Made by a program: the position numbers and the translations under genes | Notes under the pieces: generated by a model | What the model saw: only the letters and a program-made list of their open reading frames with translations | Database searches by the model: none | Told to the model about the DNA's origin: nothing | In this document: piece after piece, positions 35,022 through 43,941 of the stretch | Layout: each line of letters starts with the position of its first letter | Position numbering within the stretch: position 1 is the first letter of the stretch | Source of the DNA: Paraburkholderia sp. CNPSo 3274 | GTDB lineage: Bacteria > Pseudomonadota > Gammaproteobacteria > Burkholderiales > Burkholderiaceae | DNA: 64,000 bases | NCBI RefSeq assembly: GCF_024206475.1 | Contig: NZ_JAMBPR010000042.1 | Coordinates: 17,064 to 81,063, forward strand | Direction: 5' to 3'

Positions 35022-35833
35022 TTCAACTCGATTTGACCGGACAGGTCGCGGTCGTGACGGGCGGATCGTCCGGCATTGGCCTTGCCACCGCCGAACTCTT
35101 TTTGCGTGCGGGCGCAGCGGTTGCGATCTGCGGCCGCGACCACGACCGCCTCGCGCGCGCCGAACGAGGCCTGCGCGAGCGTTATCCGCAAGGGCAACTG
35201 CTCGCGTCGCGCTGCGACGTGCTCGACGCGGGCGAAGTCGCCGCATTTGCGGCAGAAGTGGAACAACGCTTCGGCCGCGCCGACATGCTCGTGAACAACG
35301 CGGGGCAAGGCCGCGTTTCTACCTTTGCCGATACGTCGGACGAAGCGTGGCGCGAGGAACTCGACCTCAAGTATTTCAGCATCATTCGCCCGACACGCGC
35401 GTTTTTGCCCTTGCTGCGCAATGCCGCGAAAGCAGGCAACGCCGCGATCGTCTGCGTGAACTCGCTGCTCGCGCTGCAGCCCGAGCCGCATATGGTCGCG
35501 ACCTCGTCCGCGCGCGCCGGGGTGCTCAGCCTCATCAAGTCGCTCGCCGTCGAACTCGCGCCCGAGCAGATCCGCGTGAACTCGATCCTGATCGGCATCG
35601 TGGAGTCGGGGCAGTGGCGCCGGCGCTACGAAAACGACCCGGAGGCGCAGTCCACCGGCCAGAGCTGGGAAGACTGGACGCAAGCGCTCGCGCGCAAGAA
35701 GCACATTCCGCTTGGCCGCTTCGGCCGCCCCGAAGAAGCCGCCCAGGCGCTGTTTTATCTGGCCACGTCCCTGTCGTCCTATACGACGGGCAGTCATATC
35801 GATGTATCTGGAGGCGTTGCACGTCATGTCTAA
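35018..35833 (+). CDS. SDR-family protein lacking the usual Tyr and Lys (copy 2)
   Basis: A 271-residue Rossmann-fold SDR with an intact cofactor loop (VVTGGSSGIGLATAE, 12-26), NNAG and Ser149. At the place of the catalytic Tyr-x-x-x-Lys it reads MVATSSARAGVL: Thr162 replaces Tyr and Arg166 replaces Lys. The C-terminal ITxGSHIDVSGG-like end is normal. It may have altered chemistry or a non-enzymatic role. It overlaps the IclR gene by 4 bases and the TPP enzyme gene by 8. Confidence 0.88.
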   Translation: MIQLDLTGQVAVVTGGSSGIGLATAELFLRAGAAVAICGRDHDRLARAERGLRERYPQGQLLASRCDVLDAGEVAAFAAEVEQRFGRADMLVNNAGQGRVSTFADTSDEAWREELDLKYFSIIRPTRAFLPLLRNAAKAGNAAIVCVNSLLALQPEPHMVATSSARAGVLSLIKSLAVELAPEQIRVNSILIGIVESGQWRRRYENDPEAQSTGQSWEDWTQALARKKHIPLGRFGRPEEAAQALFYLATSLSSYTTGSHIDVSGGVARHV

Positions 35834-37484
35834 CAAAACCACCGTCGGCGAACTGATCGCCGCCTTCCTCGAACAATGTGGAGTCCGAACCGCGTTCGGC
35901 GTGATCTCGATCCACAACATGCCGATTCTCGACGCCATCGGGACGCGCGGCAATATCCGCTACGTCGGCGCGCGCGGCGAAGCGGGTGCGCTCAACATGG
36001 CGGACGGCCTTGCACGCGTGTCGGGCGGCCTCGGCGTGGCGTTCACCAGCACGGGCACGGCGGCAGGCAACGCGGCGGGCGCAATGGTCGAGGCGCTCAC
36101 GGCAGGTACGGCGCTGCTCCATATCACCGGCCAGATCGAAACCGAATACCTCGATCAGGACCTTGCGTACATTCACGAGGCGCCCGATCAGCTGAGCATG
36201 CTTTCGTCGATTTCGAAGGCCGCGTTCCGCGTGCGTTCGGTCGAGACCGCGCTGCCCACCATCCGCGAAGCGGTGCGCGTGGCGCAGACGGCGCCGAGCG
36301 GCCCGGTGAGCGTGGAGATTCCCATCGACATTCAGGCGGCGCTTACCGACTGGCCCGCCGATCTCACCGCGCCGCACCTCACGACGCTCACGCACGACGA
36401 AGCGCGTGTGGAGCAACTGGCAAACGAACTCGTGAAGGCGAAACGCCCGCTGTTGTGGCTGGGCGGCGGCACGCGTCATGCGCGCGCCGCGGTGGAGCGC
36501 CTCGTTGAACTCGGCTTTGGCGTGGTGACGAGCGTGCAGGGCCGCGGTGTGCTGCCCGAAGATCATCCGGCCACGCTCGGCGCGTTCAACGTGAGCCCCT
36601 CGGTCGAGCGTCTGTACAAGACCTGCGACGCGATGCTGGTGGTGGGCTCGCGCCTGCGCGGCAACGAAACGCTCAAGTACAAGCTCGCGCTGCCGCAACC
36701 GCTCTATCGCATCGACGCCGACGCGCTCGCCGACAATCGCGGCTACCGTAACGCGCTGTTCGTGCATGGCGACGCCTCGCGCGTGCTCGACGCGCTCGCC
36801 ACGCGCCTGGAAAGCCGCATCAAGGTCGATCCGCAATTCGCCGCCGATATTGCCGAGGCGCGCGAAATCGCCGTGGCGGAAACAGCCAGGGGCCTCGGTC
36901 CTTACCGCCGTCTCGTGGAAGCGCTGCAGCGCGCCGTGGGCCGCGACTACAACTGGGTGCGCGACGTCACGATCTCGAACAGCACGTGGGGCAACCGCCT
37001 CCTGAAGATCTTCACGCCGCGCGCGGGCGTGCATGCGCTCGGCGGCGGCATCGGCCAGGGGATGCAGATGGCGATCGGCGCGGCGCTCGCGAACGCCGCC
37101 GCGAAGACCGTGTGCCTCGTGGGCGACGGCGGGCTGATGGTGAACGTCGGCGAACTCGCAACGGCCGTGCAGGAAAAGGCCAATGTGATGATCGTGCTGA
37201 TGAACGACCAGTGCTACGGCGTGATCCGCAACATCCAGGACGCGCAATACGGCGGTCGCCGCATGTATGTCGATCTGCACCAGCCGGAGTTTTCGCAGTT
37301 CTGCGCGAGCCTTGGCCTCAAGCACTACCGCCTCTCGTCGCTCGACGACGCCGACACCGTGATTCGCGAAGGCATGGCGTTCGAAGGCCCCGTGCTGCTC
37401 GAAGTGGACATGAAGGCCGTGGGCAGCTTCGAGACGGCGTTCGCGGGCCCGCCGGTGCGCAAGGAGGAGCCCCAACATGCATAA
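35826..37484 (+). CDS. Thiamine-pyrophosphate enzyme, acetolactate synthase/decarboxylase-like
   Basis: A 552-residue TPP enzyme with the three-domain POX layout. The activating Glu52 is in GARGEAGALNMADG, followed by TSTGTAAGN; the central domain is short. The TPP-binding block GDGGLMVNVGELATA ends in MNDQCYG near residue 460. It could decarboxylate a 2-oxo acid or perform a carboligation. The start is ATG 35826 with GGAGG eleven bases upstream. It is tightly coupled to the aspartate dehydrogenase gene (8-base overlap), so the two should act on linked intermediates. Confidence 0.9.
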   Translation: MSNKTTVGELIAAFLEQCGVRTAFGVISIHNMPILDAIGTRGNIRYVGARGEAGALNMADGLARVSGGLGVAFTSTGTAAGNAAGAMVEALTAGTALLHITGQIETEYLDQDLAYIHEAPDQLSMLSSISKAAFRVRSVETALPTIREAVRVAQTAPSGPVSVEIPIDIQAALTDWPADLTAPHLTTLTHDEARVEQLANELVKAKRPLLWLGGGTRHARAAVERLVELGFGVVTSVQGRGVLPEDHPATLGAFNVSPSVERLYKTCDAMLVVGSRLRGNETLKYKLALPQPLYRIDADALADNRGYRNALFVHGDASRVLDALATRLESRIKVDPQFAADIAEAREIAVAETARGLGPYRRLVEALQRAVGRDYNWVRDVTISNSTWGNRLLKIFTPRAGVHALGGGIGQGMQMAIGAALANAAAKTVCLVGDGGLMVNVGELATAVQEKANVMIVLMNDQCYGVIRNIQDAQYGGRRMYVDLHQPEFSQFCASLGLKHYRLSSLDDADTVIREGMAFEGPVLLEVDMKAVGSFETAFAGPPVRKEEPQHA

Positions 37485-38304
37485 CGGCCACGCCGTGCCG
37501 CACGCACCCATCGACATCGCGATGATCGGCTTCGGTGCGATCGGGCAGACCGTGTATCGCGCGGTCGCCGCCGATCCGCTCGTGCACGTCTCGCATGTGA
37601 TCGTGCCCGAACACCACGCCGCCGCCGTGCGCGAGCAGGTAGACGGCGCGGTGGAAGTGGTGTCGTCGGTGCACGCGCTTTCCACGCGGCCGCAATTCGC
37701 GCTCGAGTGCGCCGGTCATGCCGCGCTCGTCGATCATGTCGTGCCGCTGCTGCAAAGCGGCACGGATTGCGCGGTGGCCTCGATCGGCGCGCTTTCCGAT
37801 GTCGAACTGCTCGAACGTCTCTCGCACGCCGCCGACGAAGGCGACGCCACGCTCACGCTGCTTTCTGGCGCGATCGGCGGCATCGACGCGCTTTCCGCGG
37901 CGAAGCTGGGTGGCCTCGACGAAGTTCTGTACACGGGCCGCAAGCCGCCGCTCGGCTGGCTCGATACGCCTGCGGAAAAGGTCTGCGACCTGCGTGCGCT
38001 CACGCAGGAAAAGGTGATTTTCGAAGGCAGCGCGCGCGAAGCGGCGCGGCTCTTTCCGAAGAACGCGAACGTGGCGGCGACCATCGCGCTTGCGGGCCTC
38101 GGTCTGGACCACACGACGGTACGCCTGATCGCCGATCCGGCGGTGGAGCGCAACGTGCACCGCATCGTGGCGCGCGGTGTGTTCGGCGAAATGTCGCTGG
38201 AAATGTGCGGCAAACCGCTGCCCGACAACCCGAAGACCTCCGCGCTCACCGCGTATAGCGCGATTCGCGCACTGCGCAACCGGGCCGCGCGCTGCGTGAT
38301 TTGA
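37477..38304 (+). CDS. L-aspartate dehydrogenase
   Basis: The 275-residue protein has the aspartate dehydrogenase fold. The N-terminal Rossmann motif is MIGFGAIGQTVYRAV, the middle has ALECAGHAAL and SIGALSD, and the C-terminal family signature is FPKNANVAATIALAGLGLDHT (quoted pieces: FPKNANVAATIALAG, LGLDHTTVRL) with NPKTSALTAYSA. It would oxidise aspartate to iminoaspartate, or aminate oxaloacetate in reverse. A nadX role in NAD synthesis is unlikely here, since no nadA or nadC is near. AAGGAGGAG precedes the start. Confidence 0.9.
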   Translation: MHNGHAVPHAPIDIAMIGFGAIGQTVYRAVAADPLVHVSHVIVPEHHAAAVREQVDGAVEVVSSVHALSTRPQFALECAGHAALVDHVVPLLQSGTDCAVASIGALSDVELLERLSHAADEGDATLTLLSGAIGGIDALSAAKLGGLDEVLYTGRKPPLGWLDTPAEKVCDLRALTQEKVIFEGSAREAARLFPKNANVAATIALAGLGLDHTTVRLIADPAVERNVHRIVARGVFGEMSLEMCGKPLPDNPKTSALTAYSAIRALRNRAARCVI

Positions 38305-38329
38305 TGCGAACAGAAGTGAGACACCAAAG

Positions 38330-39823
38330 ATGACTTCATTCGATACGAGCCTCATCCCGAACAGCGATATTCTGGTCGGCGGCGAGTGGCGCCAGGGCCG
38401 CGCCGCGCCTTTCGCGAGCCTTTACCCGGCAGACCAGTCGCTGAACATGGAGGTCTCGACGGCGAGCGCCGAAGACGCAAGCGTTGCGGTCGAAAAGGCG
38501 CACGCGGCATGGAAGCAGGGCGAGTGGGCCGGCATGAAGCCGCATCTGCGCGCGCTCGTGCTTTATCGCATCGCCGAGCTCATCATGCAGCGCCACGAAG
38601 CGCTTGCGCAGCTGCAGCGCCGCGACAACGGCAAGCCGATCGGCGAAACGCGCGTGCTGGTGGCGAGCGCGGCGAACACGTTCCGCTATTTCGCGGCGTG
38701 CCTCGAAACGCTCGACGACGACCTCACGCCCTCGCGCGGCGACTATCTGACGATGAGCGTGCACGAGCCGATTGGCGTCGTGGCGGCGATCACGCCGTGG
38801 AATTCGCCGATCGCCTCCGACGCGCAAAAGCTCGCGCCGGCGCTCGCGGCCGGCAACGCGGTGGTGCTCAAGCCCGCCGAAGTCACGCCGCTCGCTTCGC
38901 TCGCACTCGCCCGCATCTGCGAGGAAGCAGGCGTGCCCAAGGGCATGCTGAGCGTGCTGCCCGGCAAGGGCTCGGTGATCGGCGACGTGCTGGTGCGCCA
39001 TCCGCTCGTGAAGAAGGTGTCGTTCACGGGCGGCACCGAAGTGGGCCGCGGCATCGCGCGCATTGCAGCGGAAAAGCTCATGCCGGTGTCGCTGGAGTTG
39101 GGCGGCAAGTCGCCGACCATCGTGTTCGAAGACGCCGATCTCGACCATGCCGTGAACGGCGTGCTGTACGGCATCTTCAGTTCGTCGGGTGAGGCGTGTA
39201 TCGCCGGATCGCGTCTCTTCGTGCAGCGCTCGATTTACGACGCGTTCATGAAGCGCCTCGTGGAAGGCGCGCGCAGGCTGCGCGTGGGCGACCCGTCGCG
39301 CGAGAACACGCAGATGGGCCCGCTCATTACGGCGAAGCACCGCGAGTCGGTGGAACGCTATGTGGCGCTCGGTCTGGAGGAAGGCGGCCGGCTGCTGTGC
39401 GGCGGCGAGCGCCCGGTGGGTGACGGGCGCGAGAACGGTTTTTTCTATCAGCCAACCATTCTGGAAGGACTCCAGAACAACGCGCGTATCTGCCAGGAGG
39501 AGATTTTCGGGCCAGTGCTCGTGGCGATGCCTTTCGACGACGAAGCGGCGTTGATCGAAGAAGCGAACGACAGCGTGTTCGGCCTCGCCGCCGGCATCTG
39601 GACGCGCGACTACAAACGCGCGTGGCGCGTCGCGCGCAAGCTCGAAGCGGGCACGGTGTGGATCAACACGTACAAGCTGTTCTCAATCTCCACGCCGTTC
39701 TCGGGCTGGAAGGAGAGCGGCATGGGCCGCGAGAAAGGGCGGCTCGGTATTCGTGAATACATGCAGCAAAAGAGCCTCTACTGGGGCTTGAACGACGCGC
39801 CGCTGCCCTGGGCCAACGCCTGA
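38330..39823 (+). CDS. NAD(P)-dependent aldehyde dehydrogenase
   Basis: A 497-residue ALDH of normal length with Asn158 (TPWNSP), general base Glu256 (LELGGKSP) and catalytic Cys290 in SSGEACIAGSR. The last resembles the betaine-aldehyde/hydroxymuconic-semialdehyde branch (GEACxAGSR). In the operon it may oxidise a semialdehyde from ring cleavage or an aldehyde released by the TPP enzyme. It starts 25 bases after the aspartate dehydrogenase. Confidence 0.93.
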   Translation: MTSFDTSLIPNSDILVGGEWRQGRAAPFASLYPADQSLNMEVSTASAEDASVAVEKAHAAWKQGEWAGMKPHLRALVLYRIAELIMQRHEALAQLQRRDNGKPIGETRVLVASAANTFRYFAACLETLDDDLTPSRGDYLTMSVHEPIGVVAAITPWNSPIASDAQKLAPALAAGNAVVLKPAEVTPLASLALARICEEAGVPKGMLSVLPGKGSVIGDVLVRHPLVKKVSFTGGTEVGRGIARIAAEKLMPVSLELGGKSPTIVFEDADLDHAVNGVLYGIFSSSGEACIAGSRLFVQRSIYDAFMKRLVEGARRLRVGDPSRENTQMGPLITAKHRESVERYVALGLEEGGRLLCGGERPVGDGRENGFFYQPTILEGLQNNARICQEEIFGPVLVAMPFDDEAALIEEANDSVFGLAAGIWTRDYKRAWRVARKLEAGTVWINTYKLFSISTPFSGWKESGMGREKGRLGIREYMQQKSLYWGLNDAPLPWANA

Positions 39824-39898
39824 GGGCGCGGGACTCGCTACGCATGGGACCGCACCAGGCGCTCTAACGCCGATTGCGGTCGACAGGAGACAAGCAAC

Positions 39899-40861
39899 AT
39901 GACGATACTCGGCATCGAACAGATTACTTACGGCGTGGCGGACCTCGAAACCTGCCGCCGTTTTTTCGCGGATTGGGGCTTAAAGGAAACCGCGCACGAC
40001 GAAACGCGCGCGCGCTTCGAAACGCTCAACGGCTGCACTGTGCTTGTAGTCGACGCGAACGATGCGTCGCTGCCCGCCGCGTTCGAAGCGGGCCCGACGC
40101 TGCGCGAAGTGACGTGGGGCGTGGCCACCCGCCCGGAACTCGACGCGCTGCGCGAACGCCTGAAGGACCAACCCGGTTACTACAGCGAAGCCGACGCAGT
40201 GGGTTGCTTCGACCCCGCCGGGATGGCGATTCGCGTGGAAGTCACACGTCGGCGCGAGATCGACGTGAAAGGCTCGCCTTCGAATGTATGGGGGCAGACG
40301 CTGCGCGTGGATCAGCCTTCGCCGGTGTATGAGCGCGCGGAGCCGGTGGAAGTGGGCCACGTGGTGTTCTTCACCAACTGCCTCGCGCAACAGGAAAAGT
40401 TCTATCACGAACGGCTCGGCTTCGAGACCTCGGACCGCTATCCGAACCGCGGCGCTTTCATGCGCTGCGCGCCGCACGGCGGCCACCACGACCTGTTCCT
40501 GCTCGCGCTGCCTGACGGCAAGAAGGGCTTGAACCACGTGGCGTTCACGGTGCGCGATATCCACGAGGTGTTCGGCGGCGGCCTGCATATCAGCCGCTGC
40601 GGCTGGACCACGCAGCTCGGTCCTGGTCGGCATCCGGTTTCGTCCGCTTACTTCTGGTACTTCAAAAACCCGGCGGGCGGCCTGATCGAGTATTACGCCG
40701 ACGAAGACGTGCTCACGCCCGAATGGCAGCCGCGCGATTTCGAGCCGGGCCCCACCGTGTTCGCGGAGTGGGCCGTGGACGGCGGCCTCGACGGCAATAC
40801 GCGCCGCCAGAAGCAGGCCGAAGCGCCGCAAGGCAAGTTCATGACGGAGCGCAAGCCATGA
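39899..40861 (+). CDS. Two-domain VOC extradiol ring-cleavage dioxygenase
   Basis: The 320-residue product has two VOC modules, as in type I extradiol dioxygenases. The metal triad is His154 (VGHVVFF), His213 (LNHVAFTV) and Glu264 (GLIEYYADED), and the segment GRHPVSSAYFWYFKNPAGG fits the extradiol signature around His245. It would cleave a catechol-like intermediate next to one hydroxyl with Fe(II) and O2. The C-terminal 50 residues are an extra polar tail. Its stop overlaps the reductase start (ATGA). Confidence 0.9.
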   Translation: MTILGIEQITYGVADLETCRRFFADWGLKETAHDETRARFETLNGCTVLVVDANDASLPAAFEAGPTLREVTWGVATRPELDALRERLKDQPGYYSEADAVGCFDPAGMAIRVEVTRRREIDVKGSPSNVWGQTLRVDQPSPVYERAEPVEVGHVVFFTNCLAQQEKFYHERLGFETSDRYPNRGAFMRCAPHGGHHDLFLLALPDGKKGLNHVAFTVRDIHEVFGGGLHISRCGWTTQLGPGRHPVSSAYFWYFKNPAGGLIEYYADEDVLTPEWQPRDFEPGPTVFAEWAVDGGLDGNTRRQKQAEAPQGKFMTERKP

Positions 40862-42099
40862 GCGCGACACCCGAAAACGCCGCAGGGGAGACACCGCGTA
40901 CCGTCGTCGTGATCGGCGGCGGCCAGGCCGCGGGCTGGGTCGTGAAGACGCTGCGCAAGGAAGGCTACGAAGGCCGCCTCGTGATGATCGCCGACGAAGT
41001 GCATCTGCCGTACGAGCGTCCGCCGCTTTCGAAAGCGGTGCTCGCGGGCGAAGCCGATATCGAAACGGTGCGCATCGCGAAGCCCGATGAATTCGCTACG
41101 CTCAACGTCGAAACGTGGCAGCCCGACTGCGCGACGTCTATCGACCGCGCAATGCGCGTGGTGACCACGCGTTCGGGCCGCGAAGTGAAGTATGACCGGC
41201 TCGTGATCGCGACGGGCGGCGCGGCGCGCAAGCTGCCCGCGAACGTGGCGAAGAGCGCCCATGTGACGTACCTGCGCACGCTGGACGAAGCGCTGGCGCT
41301 CGGCGAGCGTTTGCGCAGCAGCCAGCGTGTGCTGGTGGTCGGCGGCGGCTGGATCGGCCTCGAAGTCGCTGCAACGGCGCGCAAGCGCGGCGTGCAGGCA
41401 ACCGTGGTGGAGGGCGCGCCGCGCCTGTGCGCCCGCTCGTTGCCCGACGATGTGTCGCGCTTCCTGCTGGATCTGCACCGCGCGAATGGCGTGGATGTGC
41501 GCCTGAATGCGATGCTGCTCGCGCTCGAAGACCGAGCCGAAGGCGGCGTGCGCGCAACCTTCGCCGACGGCAGCACGCTCGACGCCGATTTCGCGGTTGC
41601 CGGCATCGGCCTCGCGCCGCACACAGCGCTCGCCGTCGCGGCAGGACTTTCGGTCGACGATGGCATCGTGGTGGACGAATTCGGAGAAACATCGGATTCC
41701 TGCATATTCGCCTGCGGCGACGTGGCGAACCATCCGAACGCGTGGCTCAAGCGCCGCGTGCGGCTCGAATCGTGGGCCAACGCGCAGAACCAGGCCATTG
41801 CGGCGGCCAAAGCCGTGCTCGGCGTGAAGACGCCGTATGCGGAGATTCCGTGGTTCTGGTCCGATCAGTACGACGTGAACCTGCAGATACTCGGCGACAT
41901 TCCCGCTGGCGTCGCGCCGGTGCTGCGCGGCAGCCTCGAAGAGAAGCGCGCTTCGCTTTTCTTCGTGGAGGACGGCCATCTGCGCGGCGTCATCGCGATC
42001 AACGCGGCACGCGAACTCAAGCTCGCGCGCAAATGGATGAGCCAGGGGCGCGCGGTGGATCTCGCCGCCCTCGTCGACATCAGCAAGGCGCTCGCTTAA
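40858..42099 (+). CDS. Ferredoxin reductase, FAD-dependent
   Basis: A 413-residue reductase of the BphG/CamA type: FAD motif VVVIGGGQAAGW near 16-27, active-site region PYERPPLSK, NAD motif VLVVGGGWIGLEVA, and the second FAD motif FACGDVANHPN. It should take electrons from NADH to the Rieske ferredoxin at 30121. It is the third component of the oxygenase, although it lies nine genes downstream. Confidence 0.93.
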   Translation: MSATPENAAGETPRTVVVIGGGQAAGWVVKTLRKEGYEGRLVMIADEVHLPYERPPLSKAVLAGEADIETVRIAKPDEFATLNVETWQPDCATSIDRAMRVVTTRSGREVKYDRLVIATGGAARKLPANVAKSAHVTYLRTLDEALALGERLRSSQRVLVVGGGWIGLEVAATARKRGVQATVVEGAPRLCARSLPDDVSRFLLDLHRANGVDVRLNAMLLALEDRAEGGVRATFADGSTLDADFAVAGIGLAPHTALAVAAGLSVDDGIVVDEFGETSDSCIFACGDVANHPNAWLKRRVRLESWANAQNQAIAAAKAVLGVKTPYAEIPWFWSDQYDVNLQILGDIPAGVAPVLRGSLEEKRASLFFVEDGHLRGVIAINAARELKLARKWMSQGRAVDLAALVDISKALA

Positions 42100-42138
42100 C
42101 TCCTCATACACGAGACAACACGGGACGGGATCACAGGC

Positions 42139-43566
42139 ATGAGAACCCTCGATAACTCCATCGGCCATCGCGGCGGCGCCGCCATGTACGAGCCGCTCAG
42201 CGACGCGACCGGTGGGCCCCACACGCGCGGGTCGATCATCGCGCGGCTCGAACGGCTGCCGACCAACGCCATGCTGGTGCGCGCGCGTATCCTCATCGGC
42301 CTCGCCACGTTCTTCGACGGCTTCGACGTGATCGCGATCGCCGCGACACTGCCGATCCTGATTCAGAAGTGGCATCTCACGCCTTGGGAAATTGGCTTTC
42401 TGATCGCGTCGGGCTCGGTCGGGCAGTTGTTCGGCGCGTTTCTGTTCCCGTGGCTCGCGGAACGCCACGGCCGCGTGCGCGCGATCGCCTGGAACTCGGG
42501 CATCATCGGCGTGACGAGCATTGCGTGCGGCTTCGCGCCGAGCTTCGCCGTGTTCGCGGCGCTGCGCGTGGTGCAGGGCCTGGGCCTCGGCGGCGAGCTG
42601 CCCGTGGCCGCGACGTATATCAATGAGGTCAGCCGAGCACATGGCCGTGGACGCTTCGTTCTCCTCTACGAGATCGTTTTCCCGGTCGGCCTGCTCGCTT
42701 CAAATGCGCTGGGCGCGTGGCTCGTGCCGCGCTTCGGCTGGCAGATCATGTACTTCATCGGCGCAATGCCGCTCGTGCTGTTCTTCGTGCTGCGCAAGCT
42801 TGTGCCCGAGTCGCCGCGCTGGCTCGCGGAACGCGAACGCGTGCAGGAAGCGGATCGCGCCGTGAGCGCGTTCGAGCGCACCGCGAAAGGTCCGCTCGCG
42901 CCGGTCACGAACGCCGCTGAATTCGACGCGCTCGTCGCGCGCCACCCCAAGCGCAGCGTGAAGGACCTGTTCGGGCCCGCGTATCGCAAGCGCACGCTCG
43001 CGGTGGCCATGCTCTGGATCACCTGTGGTTTCATTCAGTACGGGCTGTCCACCTGGCTGCCCACGATCTATCGCAACGTCTATCACGCGCCGCTGCAACT
43101 CGCGCTCAATCTTGCTGTCGCGGCCTCGGTGCTCGGCGTGTTCGGTTCGCTCGCTTGCGCGCTGCTGGTCGACAAGGTGGGCCGCAAGCCTGTAATCAAC
43201 GTTTCCTTCGTGCTTTGCGCGATTTCTCTCGCGCTGGCCGGCGTGTGCCATGCGATGTCGGTCTACGTGGTCGCGACGTTTTGCGCGCTGGCGCTCGGTC
43301 TGCTCGCTAGCGGTTTCATCACCGCTTACGTCTACACACCTGAGTTGTACCCCACGAGCATCCGTGCGATGGGCTGCGGTGTGGGCGGCGCGTGGCTAAA
43401 GGTCGCCGCCATCTTCGCACCCACGATAGTTTCGAAGACGATGATTGGCGGCAATCTCGACGTGGCGTTCTATATTCTCGCCGCGGTGCCGTTCCTCGCG
43501 GCCGTGACGGTGCATTTCCTCGGCATAGAGACGAAGGGGAAGGTGCTCGAGCAACTGGAGGCTTGA
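42139..43566 (+). CDS. MFS transporter, aromatic/organic acid permease
   Basis: A 475-residue twelve-helix transporter. The segments FFDGFDVIAIAATLPIL, GSVGQLFGAFLFPWLAERHGR and QGLGLGGELPVAATYINE match the AAHS/SV2-like MFS group that takes up aromatic acids and related compounds. It is the last gene of the operon and is followed by a terminator. Paired with the porin it is the likely inner-membrane route for the pathway substrate. Confidence 0.9.
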   Translation: MRTLDNSIGHRGGAAMYEPLSDATGGPHTRGSIIARLERLPTNAMLVRARILIGLATFFDGFDVIAIAATLPILIQKWHLTPWEIGFLIASGSVGQLFGAFLFPWLAERHGRVRAIAWNSGIIGVTSIACGFAPSFAVFAALRVVQGLGLGGELPVAATYINEVSRAHGRGRFVLLYEIVFPVGLLASNALGAWLVPRFGWQIMYFIGAMPLVLFFVLRKLVPESPRWLAERERVQEADRAVSAFERTAKGPLAPVTNAAEFDALVARHPKRSVKDLFGPAYRKRTLAVAMLWITCGFIQYGLSTWLPTIYRNVYHAPLQLALNLAVAASVLGVFGSLACALLVDKVGRKPVINVSFVLCAISLALAGVCHAMSVYVVATFCALALGLLASGFITAYVYTPELYPTSIRAMGCGVGGAWLKVAAIFAPTIVSKTMIGGNLDVAFYILAAVPFLAAVTVHFLGIETKGKVLEQLEA

Positions 43567-43598
43567 GCCGCACACCGCGCTCGGGTTCGCTCGCCAGC

Positions 43599-43629
43599 AA
43601 CGGCACGCCAGCAATGGCGTGCCGTTTTT
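43599..43629 (+). terminator. Terminator of the 14-gene operon
   Basis: AACGGCACGCC pairs with GGCGTGCCGTT around a 6-base loop and is followed by T residues. It lies 33 bases after the MFS stop. Confidence 0.9.
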
Positions 43630-43941
43630 GTTTGCGCGCCACGATTGACAGCAGTCGCCGAGCGTCCCGTAAAAATTCCATAGATGGAACGCAAATGCAT
43701 ATGTGAATTCGATGGCGCGACGTTCGAGCCGGTTGAGCGCTGCAAGACGCCAGAAATCAAGGATGAAACGGCAAAACGCCTGAGTTTCCTCAGTTGAATT
43801 TCCAGTTTCAATGAAAGAGACGAACGGCAACTTATTTGGGCCGTCGCGCCATTGCCGGGTATTTTAGGCGCGCCAAGAATTCCACTCATCGCCAACCGCA
43901 TTTCACGCGGCAAAAAGGCGGCGAATCTTGGGAGACAGCGC
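43630..43941. other. Control region of the molybdenum hydroxylase genes
   Basis: About 310 bases between the operon terminator and the iorA-like start. A perfect -35 box TTGACA (43645-43650) and an A-rich stretch at 43670-43675 could form a promoter with long spacing, directly followed by a palindrome. I see no supported gene here. Confidence 0.55.
43675..43690. promoter_or_regulatory. IclR-type palindrome before the molybdenum hydroxylase
   Basis: ATTCC-ATAGAT-GGAAC differs from the perfect GTTCC-N6-GGAAC palindrome at 30081 only in the first base of the left arm and in the spacer. It directly follows a TTGACA-based promoter candidate. Confidence 0.65.

Noticed and set aside
35535..37685. 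A 716-codon minus-strand frame
   Set aside because: Antisense shadow of the TPP enzyme gene, with repetitive Arg/His-rich residues.
37477..38304. nadX role of the aspartate dehydrogenase in NAD synthesis
   Set aside because: No nadA or nadC gene is near, and the gene is coupled to a TPP enzyme in a catabolic operon.
40693..42642. A 649-codon minus-strand frame
   Set aside because: Antisense shadow of the ferredoxin reductase and permease genes; the composition is not protein-like.
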